Source: DAIUCA01 sp964613675
GTDB taxonomy: Bacteria; Pseudomonadota; Gammaproteobacteria; Competibacterales; Competibacteraceae
Assembly (NCBI GenBank): GCA_964613675.1
Contig: CAZTIH010000131.1
Coordinates: 1-7,235 of the forward strand
Length of the DNA: 7,235 bases
Direction of reading: 5' to 3'
Below are positions 1 through 6,930 of this stretch, one piece after another (position 1 is the stretch's first letter; each line of letters begins with the position of its first letter). The position numbers and the translations under genes are program-made. A model generated the notes under the pieces. The model saw only the letters and a list, made by a program, of their open reading frames with translations. It ran no database searches and was not told the DNA's origin.

Positions 1-86
1 GTGAAACCCGCCAAACTGACCTGGGCAAAGATCACGAGCAACCAAAAAGTCAACCCCTGGTTCAACCGTGGCATCAAATGACGCAT
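1..86 (-). CDS. Start of an unidentified gene with a signal-peptide-like N-terminus (partial)
   Basis: Only the first 28 codons lie in the window, and the product is not recognisable. The ATG at 86-84 sits 8 bases after a strong Shine-Dalgarno sequence (AAGGGGAGA, plus-strand positions 95-103). A second in-frame ATG is codon 5. The peptide begins MRHLMPRLNQ, with two arginines, and continues into a hydrophobic stretch (LTFWLLVIFA and following residues) ending in VSLAG. This is the layout of a Sec signal peptide or a single membrane anchor. The gene starts 20 bases after the pilQ stop with no terminator between, so it is probably co-transcribed with pilMNOPQ. In many gammaproteobacteria aroK follows pilQ. 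Shikimate kinase is cytoplasmic and begins with a nucleotide-binding loop, so this is something else. I infer an envelope or exported protein, possibly pilus-related, but its function is unknown. Confidence 0.7.
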   Translation of the reverse strand, partial: MRHLMPRLNQGLTFWLLVIFAQVSLAGF

Positions 87-106
87 AAAAAAATTCTCCC
101 CTTGCA

Positions 107-2317
107 TTAGCGATTAACCACTCTGTCAGTGACGATTTGGGGTGTCACAAAGATCAGTAATTCGAGTTTGTCGTTGGTCGAGCCATTACGACGGAAAAGA
201 CGCCCGACCGCAGGTAAATCCCCAAAAAACGGGACTTTACTCACGCTATCGCGGGTAATTTGCTCAAACACACCGCCTAATACGACGGTTTCGCCATTAT
301 CGACGAGCACTTGGGTACGGATTTCGCGTTTGTTTAACCCAAAATTTTGTGCCCCATCGCGGCCGCGAATCTCCCGCCCTACTTCGTCCTTTTTCACTAA
401 TAGATCCATGATAATGCGATTGTCGGGGGTGATTTGCGGCGTGACATTGAGTTCGAGCACGGCTTCCTTGAATTGGACGCTTGATGTCCCATCTTGAAAG
501 CTCTCATAAGGAATCTCTTCCCCTTGCTTAATGACGGCGGGCGCCCGATCCGTCGTAATGACCCGCGGATTAGATACCGTTTCGCCACGCCCTTCAGCCT
601 GCAACGCGGACAGTTCTAAATCGACAAGATAGTTACGGCCCAAAATAGCTAGCCCTAGACTGGCGGTCGCTTCAGGAACGCCCAAATTGACGCCTAAACG
701 GTCGCCAAGGCTGGGAATTGCGGCGGGGAACCGTGACCCCGTGGCATTGAGATTATTTGAAACACTATTGGTAATCGTGTCTGTTGCGCCTAAACCGCCA
801 GAGGTCGAACCAACGCCGCCGTCCGTTTTCCACAGCCCCGTCGCACCCATCCGCACCCCAAGCTCTCTTCTGAAGTTGTCTGAAGCGATAACAATTCGAC
901 CGTCGATAATGACTTGTCTTACAGGCCGATCCAGCCGCGCCACCATATCGCGCACCTCCGCGAGGCGGGCGGGAATATCCTGGACAAGTAGCGTATTTGT
1001 GCGCTCGTCCGCCGTCACTGAACCGCGATCCGATAGCAATGAGACGGTGGTTTCGTTCGTCGTCGCAACGGGGCGTTTCAATAAGAGACTGATGTCGCGG
1101 GCTTTGGCGTAGTTGATCTGAATCACTTCCGTGCGTAATGGAATGAGTTCTGTACTCTTACGCAATGCCTCTAATTCGAGCTGTTCGCGGGCGGCTAACT
1201 CTTCGTTGGGCGCAATGTAAATCACATTGCCACTCCGCCGCTGCGCTAACCCTTTGGTGCGCAGAATAATATCGAGGGCTTGATCCCACGGCACATTGGT
1301 TAAACGCAATGTGAGGCTGCCCCGTACCGTATCGCTGACCACCACGTTTAAGCCGGTAAAATCCGCGATAATCTGCAAAACTGCCCGTACTTCAATATCT
1401 TGGAAGTTCAACGACAGCAGTTCGCCCGTAAATTCCTGTTCTTGAAGCCGCCGCTGTTCTTCGAGATTGAGGGGCTTAATTTCGATGACATAACGATTGT
1501 CCGCTTGATAGGCCAAATACTCGTAAAGGCCCGTGGGCGTGACCGAAACCCGTGCACCTTCAGGACGATTCAACGCATCAATCAACGTAATGGGCGTGGC
1601 AAAATCCGTGACATCGAGACGACGTTCTTGGCCCCGCGCCAAGGTTGCGCCCGCAAAATCCGCCACGATTTGGCTACCTTCTTCGCGCACACTCACCACA
1701 ATCGACGGATCCGAAAGCACAAAGGAAATGATCCCCTCTCCACTGGTCCCGCGCCGAAAATCGACGTTGGCAATCTGTCGCCCGGTGATGGCTGCCCCAA
1801 CGGAGGGCGGCGTCCCGATCGAAGGTGGTGGCGGTGGCGCAAGCGGTAAACTGGCCAGGGGGATATTGCTCGTCGTAGCCCCCGCCTCCAGAGTCACGAT
1901 GACATCGTTGCCCTGGCGGATGAGTTCATAGGGAACCAGGCTCGTTAAGTTGATTGAAACGCGAGTCCGACCATCGTTGCCCTCCAAAAAACTCACGCTT
2001 TCAGCCACGCCGGTTCCGATACTCTGTTCACTGCTCCGAATGTTGCTGCGGGTATTTAAGAAGTCCAACACGATGCGGGCGGGTTCGGTGATGGTGAAAA
2101 CCCGTGGCTCAGGGGCAGGCCCATCGAGTCGCAAACGCAATTGCACGCGGCTCCCAGGCAGATTGTTCACATCAATAGTCTGCAAAGTCAGATCTTGGGC
2201 GATGACGGGGCCACTGGTGGCACTTAGCCACAGTCCCGCCAACACCACCACAATCCACCGCGCAGAAGAGCGATTTAAGAATGGCGTCACGTACAAAGTC
2301 CTCGTTAAATGATTCAT
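107..2317 (-). CDS. pilQ: Type IV pilus outer-membrane secretin PilQ
   Basis: PilQ forms the multimeric outer-membrane channel through which type IV pili are extended and retracted. The 736-residue protein has an N-terminal signal peptide (hydrophobic core about 21-40, likely cut after VIA-Q). Two AMIN peptidoglycan-binding domains follow (about 45-143 and 180-281), separated by a proline-rich linker with five prolines in a row (161-165). Next come the periplasmic N0/STN domain (about 298-370) and N1 domain (about 391-466). The secretin core follows, with the hallmarks ETVSNPR at 579-585, NGETVVLGG at 674-682 and the C-terminal VPFFGDLPAVGRLF motif at 695-708. A Gly/Ser/Thr/Asn-rich insert lies at about 499-530. 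The annotated ATG is 5 bases after the pilP stop and has no clear Shine-Dalgarno sequence, so translation may be coupled. A GTG at codon 10 is an alternative start. Family and length fit well, and the gene appears intact. Confidence 0.97.
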   Translation of the reverse strand: MNHLTRTLYVTPFLNRSSARWIVVVLAGLWLSATSGPVIAQDLTLQTIDVNNLPGSRVQLRLRLDGPAPEPRVFTITEPARIVLDFLNTRSNIRSSEQSIGTGVAESVSFLEGNDGRTRVSINLTSLVPYELIRQGNDVIVTLEAGATTSNIPLASLPLAPPPPPSIGTPPSVGAAITGRQIANVDFRRGTSGEGIISFVLSDPSIVVSVREEGSQIVADFAGATLARGQERRLDVTDFATPITLIDALNRPEGARVSVTPTGLYEYLAYQADNRYVIEIKPLNLEEQRRLQEQEFTGELLSLNFQDIEVRAVLQIIADFTGLNVVVSDTVRGSLTLRLTNVPWDQALDIILRTKGLAQRRSGNVIYIAPNEELAAREQLELEALRKSTELIPLRTEVIQINYAKARDISLLLKRPVATTNETTVSLLSDRGSVTADERTNTLLVQDIPARLAEVRDMVARLDRPVRQVIIDGRIVIASDNFRRELGVRMGATGLWKTDGGVGSTSGGLGATDTITNSVSNNLNATGSRFPAAIPSLGDRLGVNLGVPEATASLGLAILGRNYLVDLELSALQAEGRGETVSNPRVITTDRAPAVIKQGEEIPYESFQDGTSSVQFKEAVLELNVTPQITPDNRIIMDLLVKKDEVGREIRGRDGAQNFGLNKREIRTQVLVDNGETVVLGGVFEQITRDSVSKVPFFGDLPAVGRLFRRNGSTNDKLELLIFVTPQIVTDRVVNR

Positions 2318-2322
2318 GGGAT

Positions 2323-2883
2323 TCAGTTAGCTAACGTCAGCACGGTGTTGCGTTCTTTCCAACCGCCCGTCGTGTCGTCGGGGACAATTTCCCGTAGCTC
2401 GATGCGAAGATCGTCAATGGTTTGCACTTCGCCGTGATCGAGACCCAGGAAATTACCGTTGCGGATGCGATGCACAATGCCGTCAGGCGCTTTAATGAGC
2501 GCAAAAATTTCGCCATCTGGACGCTGCAAAGTGCCGACCATACTCAAAGAACTGACGGCAAACCGCTCTAATTCTTCCCGAGGACGCGTGGGATCAGGGC
2601 GAATGGCGTTAGGATCCGAAATGGCCGCCAACGCAGCAGCCGGGAGGGGAGCTTCTTCCTCAATCGGGATAAGCGATTCCACCATCGCGAAAGGATCCTT
2701 GAAAGCAACCGCTTGATATTCAAAAGGCTGATAGGGCTGTAACTGCGGGATAGGATCGGGGTCACGCCCTTTGATGGTTGCTCGCTGAGTAGCCACCCAC
2801 GCCTCTAAGTCCTGTAAACCACGACCTCCCCCACAGCCCGTCAACCCCACCACCATAAAAATTAAAAGTATCCAGGCATTCAT
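2323..2883 (-). CDS. pilP: Type IV pilus assembly lipoprotein PilP
   Basis: PilP is an inner-membrane-anchored periplasmic lipoprotein. It connects the PilN/PilO pair to the N0 region of the PilQ secretin. The 186-residue protein starts with a short hydrophobic signal (WILLIFMVVG) ending in the lipobox LTGC, with Cys17 as the lipidated residue. A proline-rich, poorly structured segment follows (about 40-105). The C-terminal beta-sandwich domain typical of the family begins near the LERF...LSMVGTL stretch (105-119) and includes the RNGNFLGLDHG turn at 141-151. The ATG overlaps the pilO stop in an ATGA arrangement and is preceded at 7 bases by AGGAG lying within the end of pilO, which indicates translational coupling. 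Size, lipobox and position between pilO and pilQ all agree with pilP. Confidence 0.96.
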   Translation of the reverse strand: MNAWILLIFMVVGLTGCGGGRGLQDLEAWVATQRATIKGRDPDPIPQLQPYQPFEYQAVAFKDPFAMVESLIPIEEEAPLPAAALAAISDPNAIRPDPTRPREELERFAVSSLSMVGTLQRPDGEIFALIKAPDGIVHRIRNGNFLGLDHGEVQTIDDLRIELREIVPDDTTGGWKERNTVLTLAN

Positions 2884-3584
2884 CGGCGTGCTCCTGGACG
2901 GGGAGGCGTTGCGGGACGAGCGGGGGTTCCGCCGGCTTCTTCTGGGTTAGGGGTGTCCATGCGATAGGTTTGCAGTCGCGCTTCGATGAGTGGGAATGTG
3001 CTGGTTCCAGGGCGGGGGGGCGGATTACCGCGTCCAGTCGGGCTGCGGGGGGGCGGCAGGGCGGCAATGGCGTCAAAAGTGATGTTGAAACTTTCGATGG
3101 TCACAATGCGATCCATTGACGACACCGCGCTCACAAACGACGCAAATTGGTGAAAACTCGCATTTGCCCGAACCGTGATGGGTTTTGCGATGTAGAACTC
3201 ACGGGGTTGATCGTTTTCAGGACGGAACACTTGGAATTGCAAGCCGTTCCGCCGCCCGCGCTCAAACACTTGGTCGAGCAAATCGGGCATCTCGGTACTG
3301 GTCGGGAGTAAGGCGACCAACTCTTCCAACATGCCTTCTAGCTCTGCAATTTGCCGACGAAAGGCGTCGATGTTGGCTAGGGTGCTTTGCCGACGGACAA
3401 AATCATTTTTCAGCGTATTTTCCCGAGCGCGTTCACGTTCGTAGTTTTGGATTTGCTGTTGCGTGTCGTACCAATAACCTGCGCCACACACCGCCGCCAC
3501 GAGCAACAAGGCTGCGATCAATTTGACGGGGAGAGGCCAAGTTCCGGCATTATTAATGTCGAGATCGAGATTGTTTAAGTCCAC
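2880..3584 (-). CDS. pilO: Type IV pilus inner-membrane alignment protein PilO
   Basis: PilO is a bitopic inner-membrane protein that pairs with PilN and contacts PilP in the pilus alignment complex. The 234-residue product has a short cytoplasmic N-terminus rich in Asp and Asn, and one transmembrane helix (about 18-37). A coiled-coil segment follows (about 41-92), then a small alpha/beta ferredoxin-like periplasmic domain (from about 97 to 210). The start is GTG, 7 bases after AGGAG. The pilN stop codon TAG overlaps that Shine-Dalgarno sequence. The protein is somewhat longer than the roughly 205-215 residues usual for PilO. The extra length is proline-rich: an insert at about 176-193 within the periplasmic domain, and a C-terminal tail from about 211 rich in Pro, Ala, Gly and Arg. 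These parts lie in locally very GC-rich DNA. Confidence 0.95.
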   Translation of the reverse strand: MDLNNLDLDINNAGTWPLPVKLIAALLLVAAVCGAGYWYDTQQQIQNYERERARENTLKNDFVRRQSTLANIDAFRRQIAELEGMLEELVALLPTSTEMPDLLDQVFERGRRNGLQFQVFRPENDQPREFYIAKPITVRANASFHQFASFVSAVSSMDRIVTIESFNITFDAIAALPPPRSPTGRGNPPPRPGTSTFPLIEARLQTYRMDTPNPEEAGGTPARPATPPRPGARR

Positions 3585-3594
3585 GACAAAACTC

Positions 3595-4185
3595 CTAATT
3601 AACCTGTTCGTCGGTACGGGCGGGGCGCAGTGGCACCCGAGGAATGGTCATCTCAAACTCACTCAAACGCGGTGCGGTATTACCAATTGTGATGTCCTTG
3701 TTTTCCACCAAACGTAGAATGGCTTCCCCAAAAATCGGTGCACTCTCCAAGCTGCGCATCGCCATCGACACGGTATCGGAGTTAATTGCCGTCCCAATGA
3801 TGATTAAGTTAGTGGCCCCATCGGTGGCAAAGCGGCGGAGGAATAGAGTATCGGGAAGTCGCCGCGCAAACTCGTCGAGAATCTGCACCATGAAGGGGCG
3901 ACTCATCTGCAAGTTTTCAATAACGCGCAGGCGTGCCTCCAAAATTGCTTTCTGCCGCTCAAGCTCCTCGACTTCACGGGCGACGGCATCGAGCTTTTTA
4001 ATTTCCGCATCGAGGAAAGCATTGCGGGCACGCTGATCGGTAATTAAATCCTGCATGTAAAAATGCGCCCCAACCACGACGCCTATCCCCACGGCTAAAG
4101 CGCCGCCCATGAGGGCCATAAAAGCTTGTTGACGTTGTTTGCGTCGGGCTTCCCGCCAAGGAAGCAGGTTAATGCGAGTGGCCAT
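3595..4185 (-). CDS. pilN: Type IV pilus inner-membrane protein PilN
   Basis: PilN is an inner-membrane protein whose short cytoplasmic tail binds PilM and whose periplasmic part pairs with PilO. The 196-residue protein carries the diagnostic N-terminal INLLPWRE motif at residues 5-12, which inserts into a groove of PilM. A basic stretch (RRKQRQQ) precedes one transmembrane helix (about 22-43). A coiled coil follows (about 47-92), and then the periplasmic ferredoxin-like domain (about 96-185). The ATG shares one base with the pilM stop (TAATG), so translation is probably coupled. A GGAG lies upstream within the end of pilM. Length and order match the family, and nothing appears missing. Confidence 0.96.
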   Translation of the reverse strand: MATRINLLPWREARRKQRQQAFMALMGGALAVGIGVVVGAHFYMQDLITDQRARNAFLDAEIKKLDAVAREVEELERQKAILEARLRVIENLQMSRPFMVQILDEFARRLPDTLFLRRFATDGATNLIIIGTAINSDTVSMAMRSLESAPIFGEAILRLVENKDITIGNTAPRLSEFEMTIPRVPLRPARTDEQVN

Positions 4186-5273
4186 TATTCAAAGCTCCGT
4201 AAGGCTAAACCAAAGGCAAGGGTGTACAACGCGGCTTCCCGTTTGAGGAGATTACGGCGCGTGGGGGAAATTTTTTTCGCCATGTCCACGGACTCGAACG
4301 GGTTACCCATGAATGTAGGGATGCCCAACTGGTCGGTAATCGTGGTGTCAAGCCCGTTGACCAGTGATCCGCCCCCGGTGAGCAAAATGCGATCCACCGA
4401 GTTGTAATGACTAGACGAAAAGAAGTACTGCAAAGCACTTCCAAGCTGTTCTGCGGCGTTGTGACGAAACGGCTCGGCGGTGGTTTCCTCGTAATCGTCG
4501 GGCAATTCCCCTGAACGTTTAGCGAGTTCGGCGCGGTCGCGGTCGAGGCCATAATTGCTACTGATCAATCCTGTCAGGAATTCCCCGCCAAAAGCCTGTT
4601 CCCGAGTAAAAATCGCCTTTTCGTTTTCAAAAACATACAATGTTGTGGTTTGCGCTCCAATATCCATGATTGCAACGCGCTCTCCTCCCTCCGCAGACAC
4701 CATTGATTTACCGTCATTACCAATATGGCGCATTGCATGAATGTAGGCATTTTCAATTCCGTATGCCTCAACATCGACGATGTTGGCTTTAATCCCTGCT
4801 TCCTTTAATGCTTCCTCTCGCAAATCCACATTTTCCTTACGAGAAGCCACAAGCAATACATTTTGCAAATCTGGATTACTATTCGCCGTCGTTAGAATTT
4901 GAAAATCTAAATGAATGTCTTCGATGGGGAAGGGAATGTACTGACTGGCTTCGAGCTGGATATTGGCTTCGATGTCGTCTTCAGAATAGGCTTTTGGCAT
5001 CGCAATCGTACGGGTAATGACGCTAGAGGTGGGAACGGCAACCACTGCTTCCCTAATTTTGATGCCTGCCGCTCGCGTGAGCTTCTTAAGCGCCGTACTA
5101 ATGACATCCATATCGCTAGGGTTATGATTTTCCATCGCCCCTTGGGGAAGGGGTTCTGCCCCGTAGGCTTCGATTTGGAAGCGTTTCCCACTTTTGCTTA
5201 CTTCTACGACTTTCACAGCCGAGTCGCTGAGGTCGATGCCCAGTAAGCGAGGTTTACTGTCGAAAAGGCCCAT
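4185..5273 (-). CDS. pilM: Type IV pilus actin-like ATPase-fold protein PilM
   Basis: PilM is a cytoplasmic protein of the actin/FtsA fold. It binds ATP and the PilN N-terminus, forming the cytoplasmic ring of the pilus alignment complex. The 362-residue product shows the fold's nucleotide-binding elements. The first phosphate loop is LLGIDLSDSAVKVVEV (10-25), the second is AIMDIGAQTTTLYV (201-214), and the adenosine loop is ILLTGGGSLVNGL (296-308). The PilM-type start MGLF is also present. The ATG follows a GGGAG Shine-Dalgarno sequence (plus-strand 5281-5285) at 7 bases. It is the first gene of the operon, with about 310 bases separating it from gltA. Its length is normal and no defect is visible. 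Confidence 0.97.
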   Translation of the reverse strand: MGLFDSKPRLLGIDLSDSAVKVVEVSKSGKRFQIEAYGAEPLPQGAMENHNPSDMDVISTALKKLTRAAGIKIREAVVAVPTSSVITRTIAMPKAYSEDDIEANIQLEASQYIPFPIEDIHLDFQILTTANSNPDLQNVLLVASRKENVDLREEALKEAGIKANIVDVEAYGIENAYIHAMRHIGNDGKSMVSAEGGERVAIMDIGAQTTTLYVFENEKAIFTREQAFGGEFLTGLISSNYGLDRDRAELAKRSGELPDDYEETTAEPFRHNAAEQLGSALQYFFSSSHYNSVDRILLTGGGSLVNGLDTTITDQLGIPTFMGNPFESVDMAKKISPTRRNLLKREAALYTLAFGLALRSFE

Positions 5274-5308
5274 AGATTTACTCCCAGAGTCAACAAGTAC
5301 CGTGACGA

Positions 5309-5332
5309 ACAGACCGCAAATATGCCATCTGT
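5309..5332 (-). other. Imperfect 24-base dyad in the predicted pilM leader
   Basis: On the minus strand the arms ACAGA and TCTGT enclose a second inverted pair, GCA and TGC, around a TATT centre. One T-G pair and one G-G mismatch lie between the two paired segments. The dyad sits about 36 bases upstream of the pilM start and downstream of the predicted transcription start. It could be a protein-binding site or a weak RNA hairpin; the sequence does not decide between these. Chance is also possible. Confidence 0.3.
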
Positions 5333-5381
5333 GATGAAGAATGAGGGGGAACCTAGCGCCTATTTGTTGTGTTATTGATTC

Positions 5382-5409
5382 ATTATGTATTTTTTAGGCC
5401 AAACGACAA
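5382..5409 (-). promoter_or_regulatory. Candidate sigma-70 promoter for pilMNOPQ
   Basis: Reading on the minus strand, a TTGTCG -35 element (plus 5404-5409) is followed after 16 bases by a CATAAT -10 element (plus 5382-5387). These match the consensus at four and five of six positions. The spacer is AT-rich. Transcription would begin near 5375, giving a leader of about 100 bases before pilM. It lies downstream of the gltA terminator, as the operon promoter should. This is an inference from sequence only. Confidence 0.5.
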
Positions 5410-5510
5410 CTAATCCCCCAATCTCGCATCCTGCCGCGATTAAAATGTGATAGGAAGTTAACAAGTCCTCGGCTGCGACACCAAATCCATGACAGTTTTT
5501 AGTCTCCCCC

Positions 5511-5547
5511 AAAAAAAACCGCCCCGACAGCAGTTGTGGTCGGAGCG
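5511..5547 (-). terminator. Intrinsic terminator of gltA
   Basis: On the minus strand a 9-base-pair stem is formed by CGCTCCGAC and GTCGGGGCG (one T-G pair) with a 10-base loop. After two G residues comes a run of eight T (plus 5511-5518). It begins about 35 bases after the gltA stop codon. It should separate gltA transcription from the pilus operon. The T tract is on the minus-strand side only, so it terminates in that direction. Confidence 0.92.
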
Positions 5548-5582
5548 AGACAGGGTAAGCGTTAGTTAGTATTGGTAAAATT

Positions 5583-6875
5583 TTACGGGCGATCCGCCAA
5601 CGGTATTAAAGGACGGCAGGACGGCCCCACATACAACTGGCGCGGGCGACCAATCTTCTGGTCGGGTTCGCTGATCATTTCGCTCCAATGGGCAATCCAT
5701 CCCACAGTCCGCGCCACCGCAAACATCGGCGTAAACATTTCGACGGGGATGCCCAGCGCTTTGTAAATAATGCCCGAATAGAAATCGACGTTGGGATAGA
5801 GCTTACGGCTAATGAAGTACTCGTCGTTCAGGGCGATTTCTTCCAGTTTCATCGCCAACTCCATGCGTGGATCATGGCCATATTTTTCAAGGACTTGATG
5901 GCAAATGCCCTTAATCAATTTGGCACGCGGATCGAAGTTTTTGTACACCCGATGCCCAAAGCCCATAAGGCGCACGCTACTATTTTTGTCTTTCACTTTC
6001 GCGATGAAATCGTTGACATTTTCGGGGGTACCGATTTCGTCGAGCATCCGCAACACTGCCTCATTGGCGCCCCCATGCGCGGGTCCCCATAAACAGGCAA
6101 TTCCCGCTGAAATGGCGGCAAATGGGTTAGTTCCCGAAGACCCGGCCAGGCGCACCGTCGAGGTTGAGGCGTTTTGCTCATGATCGGCGTGAAGAATAAA
6201 CAGGACATCCATTGCTCGCTCGGCCACCGGATCGACTTCATAATCTTCACAGGGGACGGAGAACATCATGTGCAATAGATTGCCGCAGTAGCTCAATTTA
6301 TTTTGCGGATAACGGAAGGGCTGCCCAATAGAATGTTTGTAGCAAGCTGCTGCGATAGTGGGCATCTTTGCGATGAGCCTATGCGCCGTAATTGTGCGCT
6401 GTCCCGGGTCGTGAATGTTCATGTTGTCGTGATAAAACCCAGCCATTGCCCCCACGACGCCCGTCATCATGGCCATGGGATGCGCGTCGTAGTTAAACCC
6501 ATCGAAGAAATGCAACAGGTTTTCGTTGATCATCGTGTGGTTAGAGATGACGCGCTTAAACTCTTCGAGTTGGGCTTGATTGGGCAACTCGCCGCGCAAC
6601 AGCAGGTAACACACCTCAATAAAGCTGCAATTTTCGGCCAACTGTTCGATCGGATAGCCGCGATATAGCAACTCACCCTTGTCGCCGTCTAAAAACGTAA
6701 TGTTACTTTTACAACTGGCCGTCGAAACAAAGCCCGGATCGTAAGTAAATAACCCGAACTCTTTGTAAAGTTTATTGATGTCGACAACGGAATCGCCATG
6801 GACGGCATCCAGAATCGGCATCTCAACTTGTTTGCCGTTGCGATTATCGGTGAGGGTCACGGTGGACTGGGTCAT
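5583..6875 (-). CDS. gltA: Citrate synthase (hexameric, NADH-regulated type)
   Basis: This enzyme condenses oxaloacetate with acetyl-CoA to citrate, the first step of the TCA cycle, in the cytoplasm. The 430-residue protein matches the long Gram-negative form across its full length. Landmarks include FTYDPGF (43-49), STASCKS (51-57), LHADHEQNASTSTVR (228-242) and the C-terminal IGRPRQLYVG. The catalytic triad is His267 (in PAHGGAN), His308 (in FGHRVYK) and Asp364 (in NVDFYSG), matching His264, His305 and Asp362 of the E. coli enzyme. Tyr148, Arg166, Lys170 and Cys209 align with E. coli Tyr145, Arg163, Lys167 and Cys206 of the NADH site, so inhibition by NADH is likely. The ATG follows AAGGAGGT at 6 bases, which fixes the start. 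The gene is monocistronic on its downstream side, ending in a strong terminator. No sdh or other TCA cycle gene adjoins it. Confidence 0.98.
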   Translation of the reverse strand: MTQSTVTLTDNRNGKQVEMPILDAVHGDSVVDINKLYKEFGLFTYDPGFVSTASCKSNITFLDGDKGELLYRGYPIEQLAENCSFIEVCYLLLRGELPNQAQLEEFKRVISNHTMINENLLHFFDGFNYDAHPMAMMTGVVGAMAGFYHDNMNIHDPGQRTITAHRLIAKMPTIAAACYKHSIGQPFRYPQNKLSYCGNLLHMMFSVPCEDYEVDPVAERAMDVLFILHADHEQNASTSTVRLAGSSGTNPFAAISAGIACLWGPAHGGANEAVLRMLDEIGTPENVNDFIAKVKDKNSSVRLMGFGHRVYKNFDPRAKLIKGICHQVLEKYGHDPRMELAMKLEEIALNDEYFISRKLYPNVDFYSGIIYKALGIPVEMFTPMFAVARTVGWIAHWSEMISEPDQKIGRPRQLYVGPSCRPLIPLADRP

Positions 6876-6881
6876 GCAGCA

Positions 6882-6889
6882 ACCTCCTT
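6882..6889 (-). promoter_or_regulatory. Near-perfect Shine-Dalgarno sequence of gltA
   Basis: The minus strand reads AAGGAGGT, a full complement to the 16S rRNA 3' end core, with 6 bases to the gltA ATG. It is the strongest ribosome binding site in the window and suggests high translation. No equally good site precedes any alternative gltA start. Confidence 0.9.
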
Positions 6890-6904
6890 TATTGGATTTA
6901 TGGC

Positions 6905-6930
6905 GGTTGGTGTGTCAAAACAAACCAACC
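6905..6930 (-). other. Inverted repeat upstream of the gltA ribosome binding site
   Basis: On the minus strand GGTTGGT and ACCAACC form a perfect 7-base-pair inverted repeat around a 12-base spacer. A further TG/CA pair can form after one mismatch. It ends 15 bases before the gltA Shine-Dalgarno sequence. No T run follows it, so it is not an intrinsic terminator for rpmE. It may be a 5' leader hairpin or an operator, but its role is unknown. Confidence 0.4.

Larger units (their letters stand above)
5274..5582 (-). other. Spacer between gltA and pilM
   Basis: These 309 bases hold the gltA terminator (5511-5547), the candidate pil promoter (5382-5409) and the leader dyad (5309-5332). Between terminator and promoter lies a minus-strand frame that stays open to a TAA at 5374-5372 and reads like protein, but it has no ATG or GTG start placed to translate it. 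The only other starts are TTG, without a usable Shine-Dalgarno sequence. I see no tRNA, small RNA gene or plus-strand gene here. Confidence 0.7.

Noticed and set aside
1400..1849. Plus-strand open frame of 149 codons within pilQ
   Set aside because: It is fully antisense to a clear secretin gene and shows no recognisable domain. A second plus-strand frame overlaps it from 1533. It is a shadow of pilQ codon use, like the other plus-strand frames in the window.
5316..5328. Possible sigma-54 promoter before pilM (TGGCAT and TTTGC on the minus strand)
   Set aside because: The GG and GC dinucleotides are 7 bases apart instead of the required 10, so it cannot be a functional -24/-12 element.
5688..6092. 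Plus-strand open frame of 134 codons within gltA
   Set aside because: It lies antisense to highly conserved citrate synthase sequence, and its residues show no family pattern. Overlapping plus-strand frames occur in the same place, as expected by chance.
6913..6918. TTGACA on the minus strand as a -35 element for gltA
   Set aside because: At 16-18 bases spacing the only AT-rich hexamer is about CAATAA, which abuts the Shine-Dalgarno sequence. The start of transcription would fall in or after the ribosome binding site. The gltA promoter remains unplaced.
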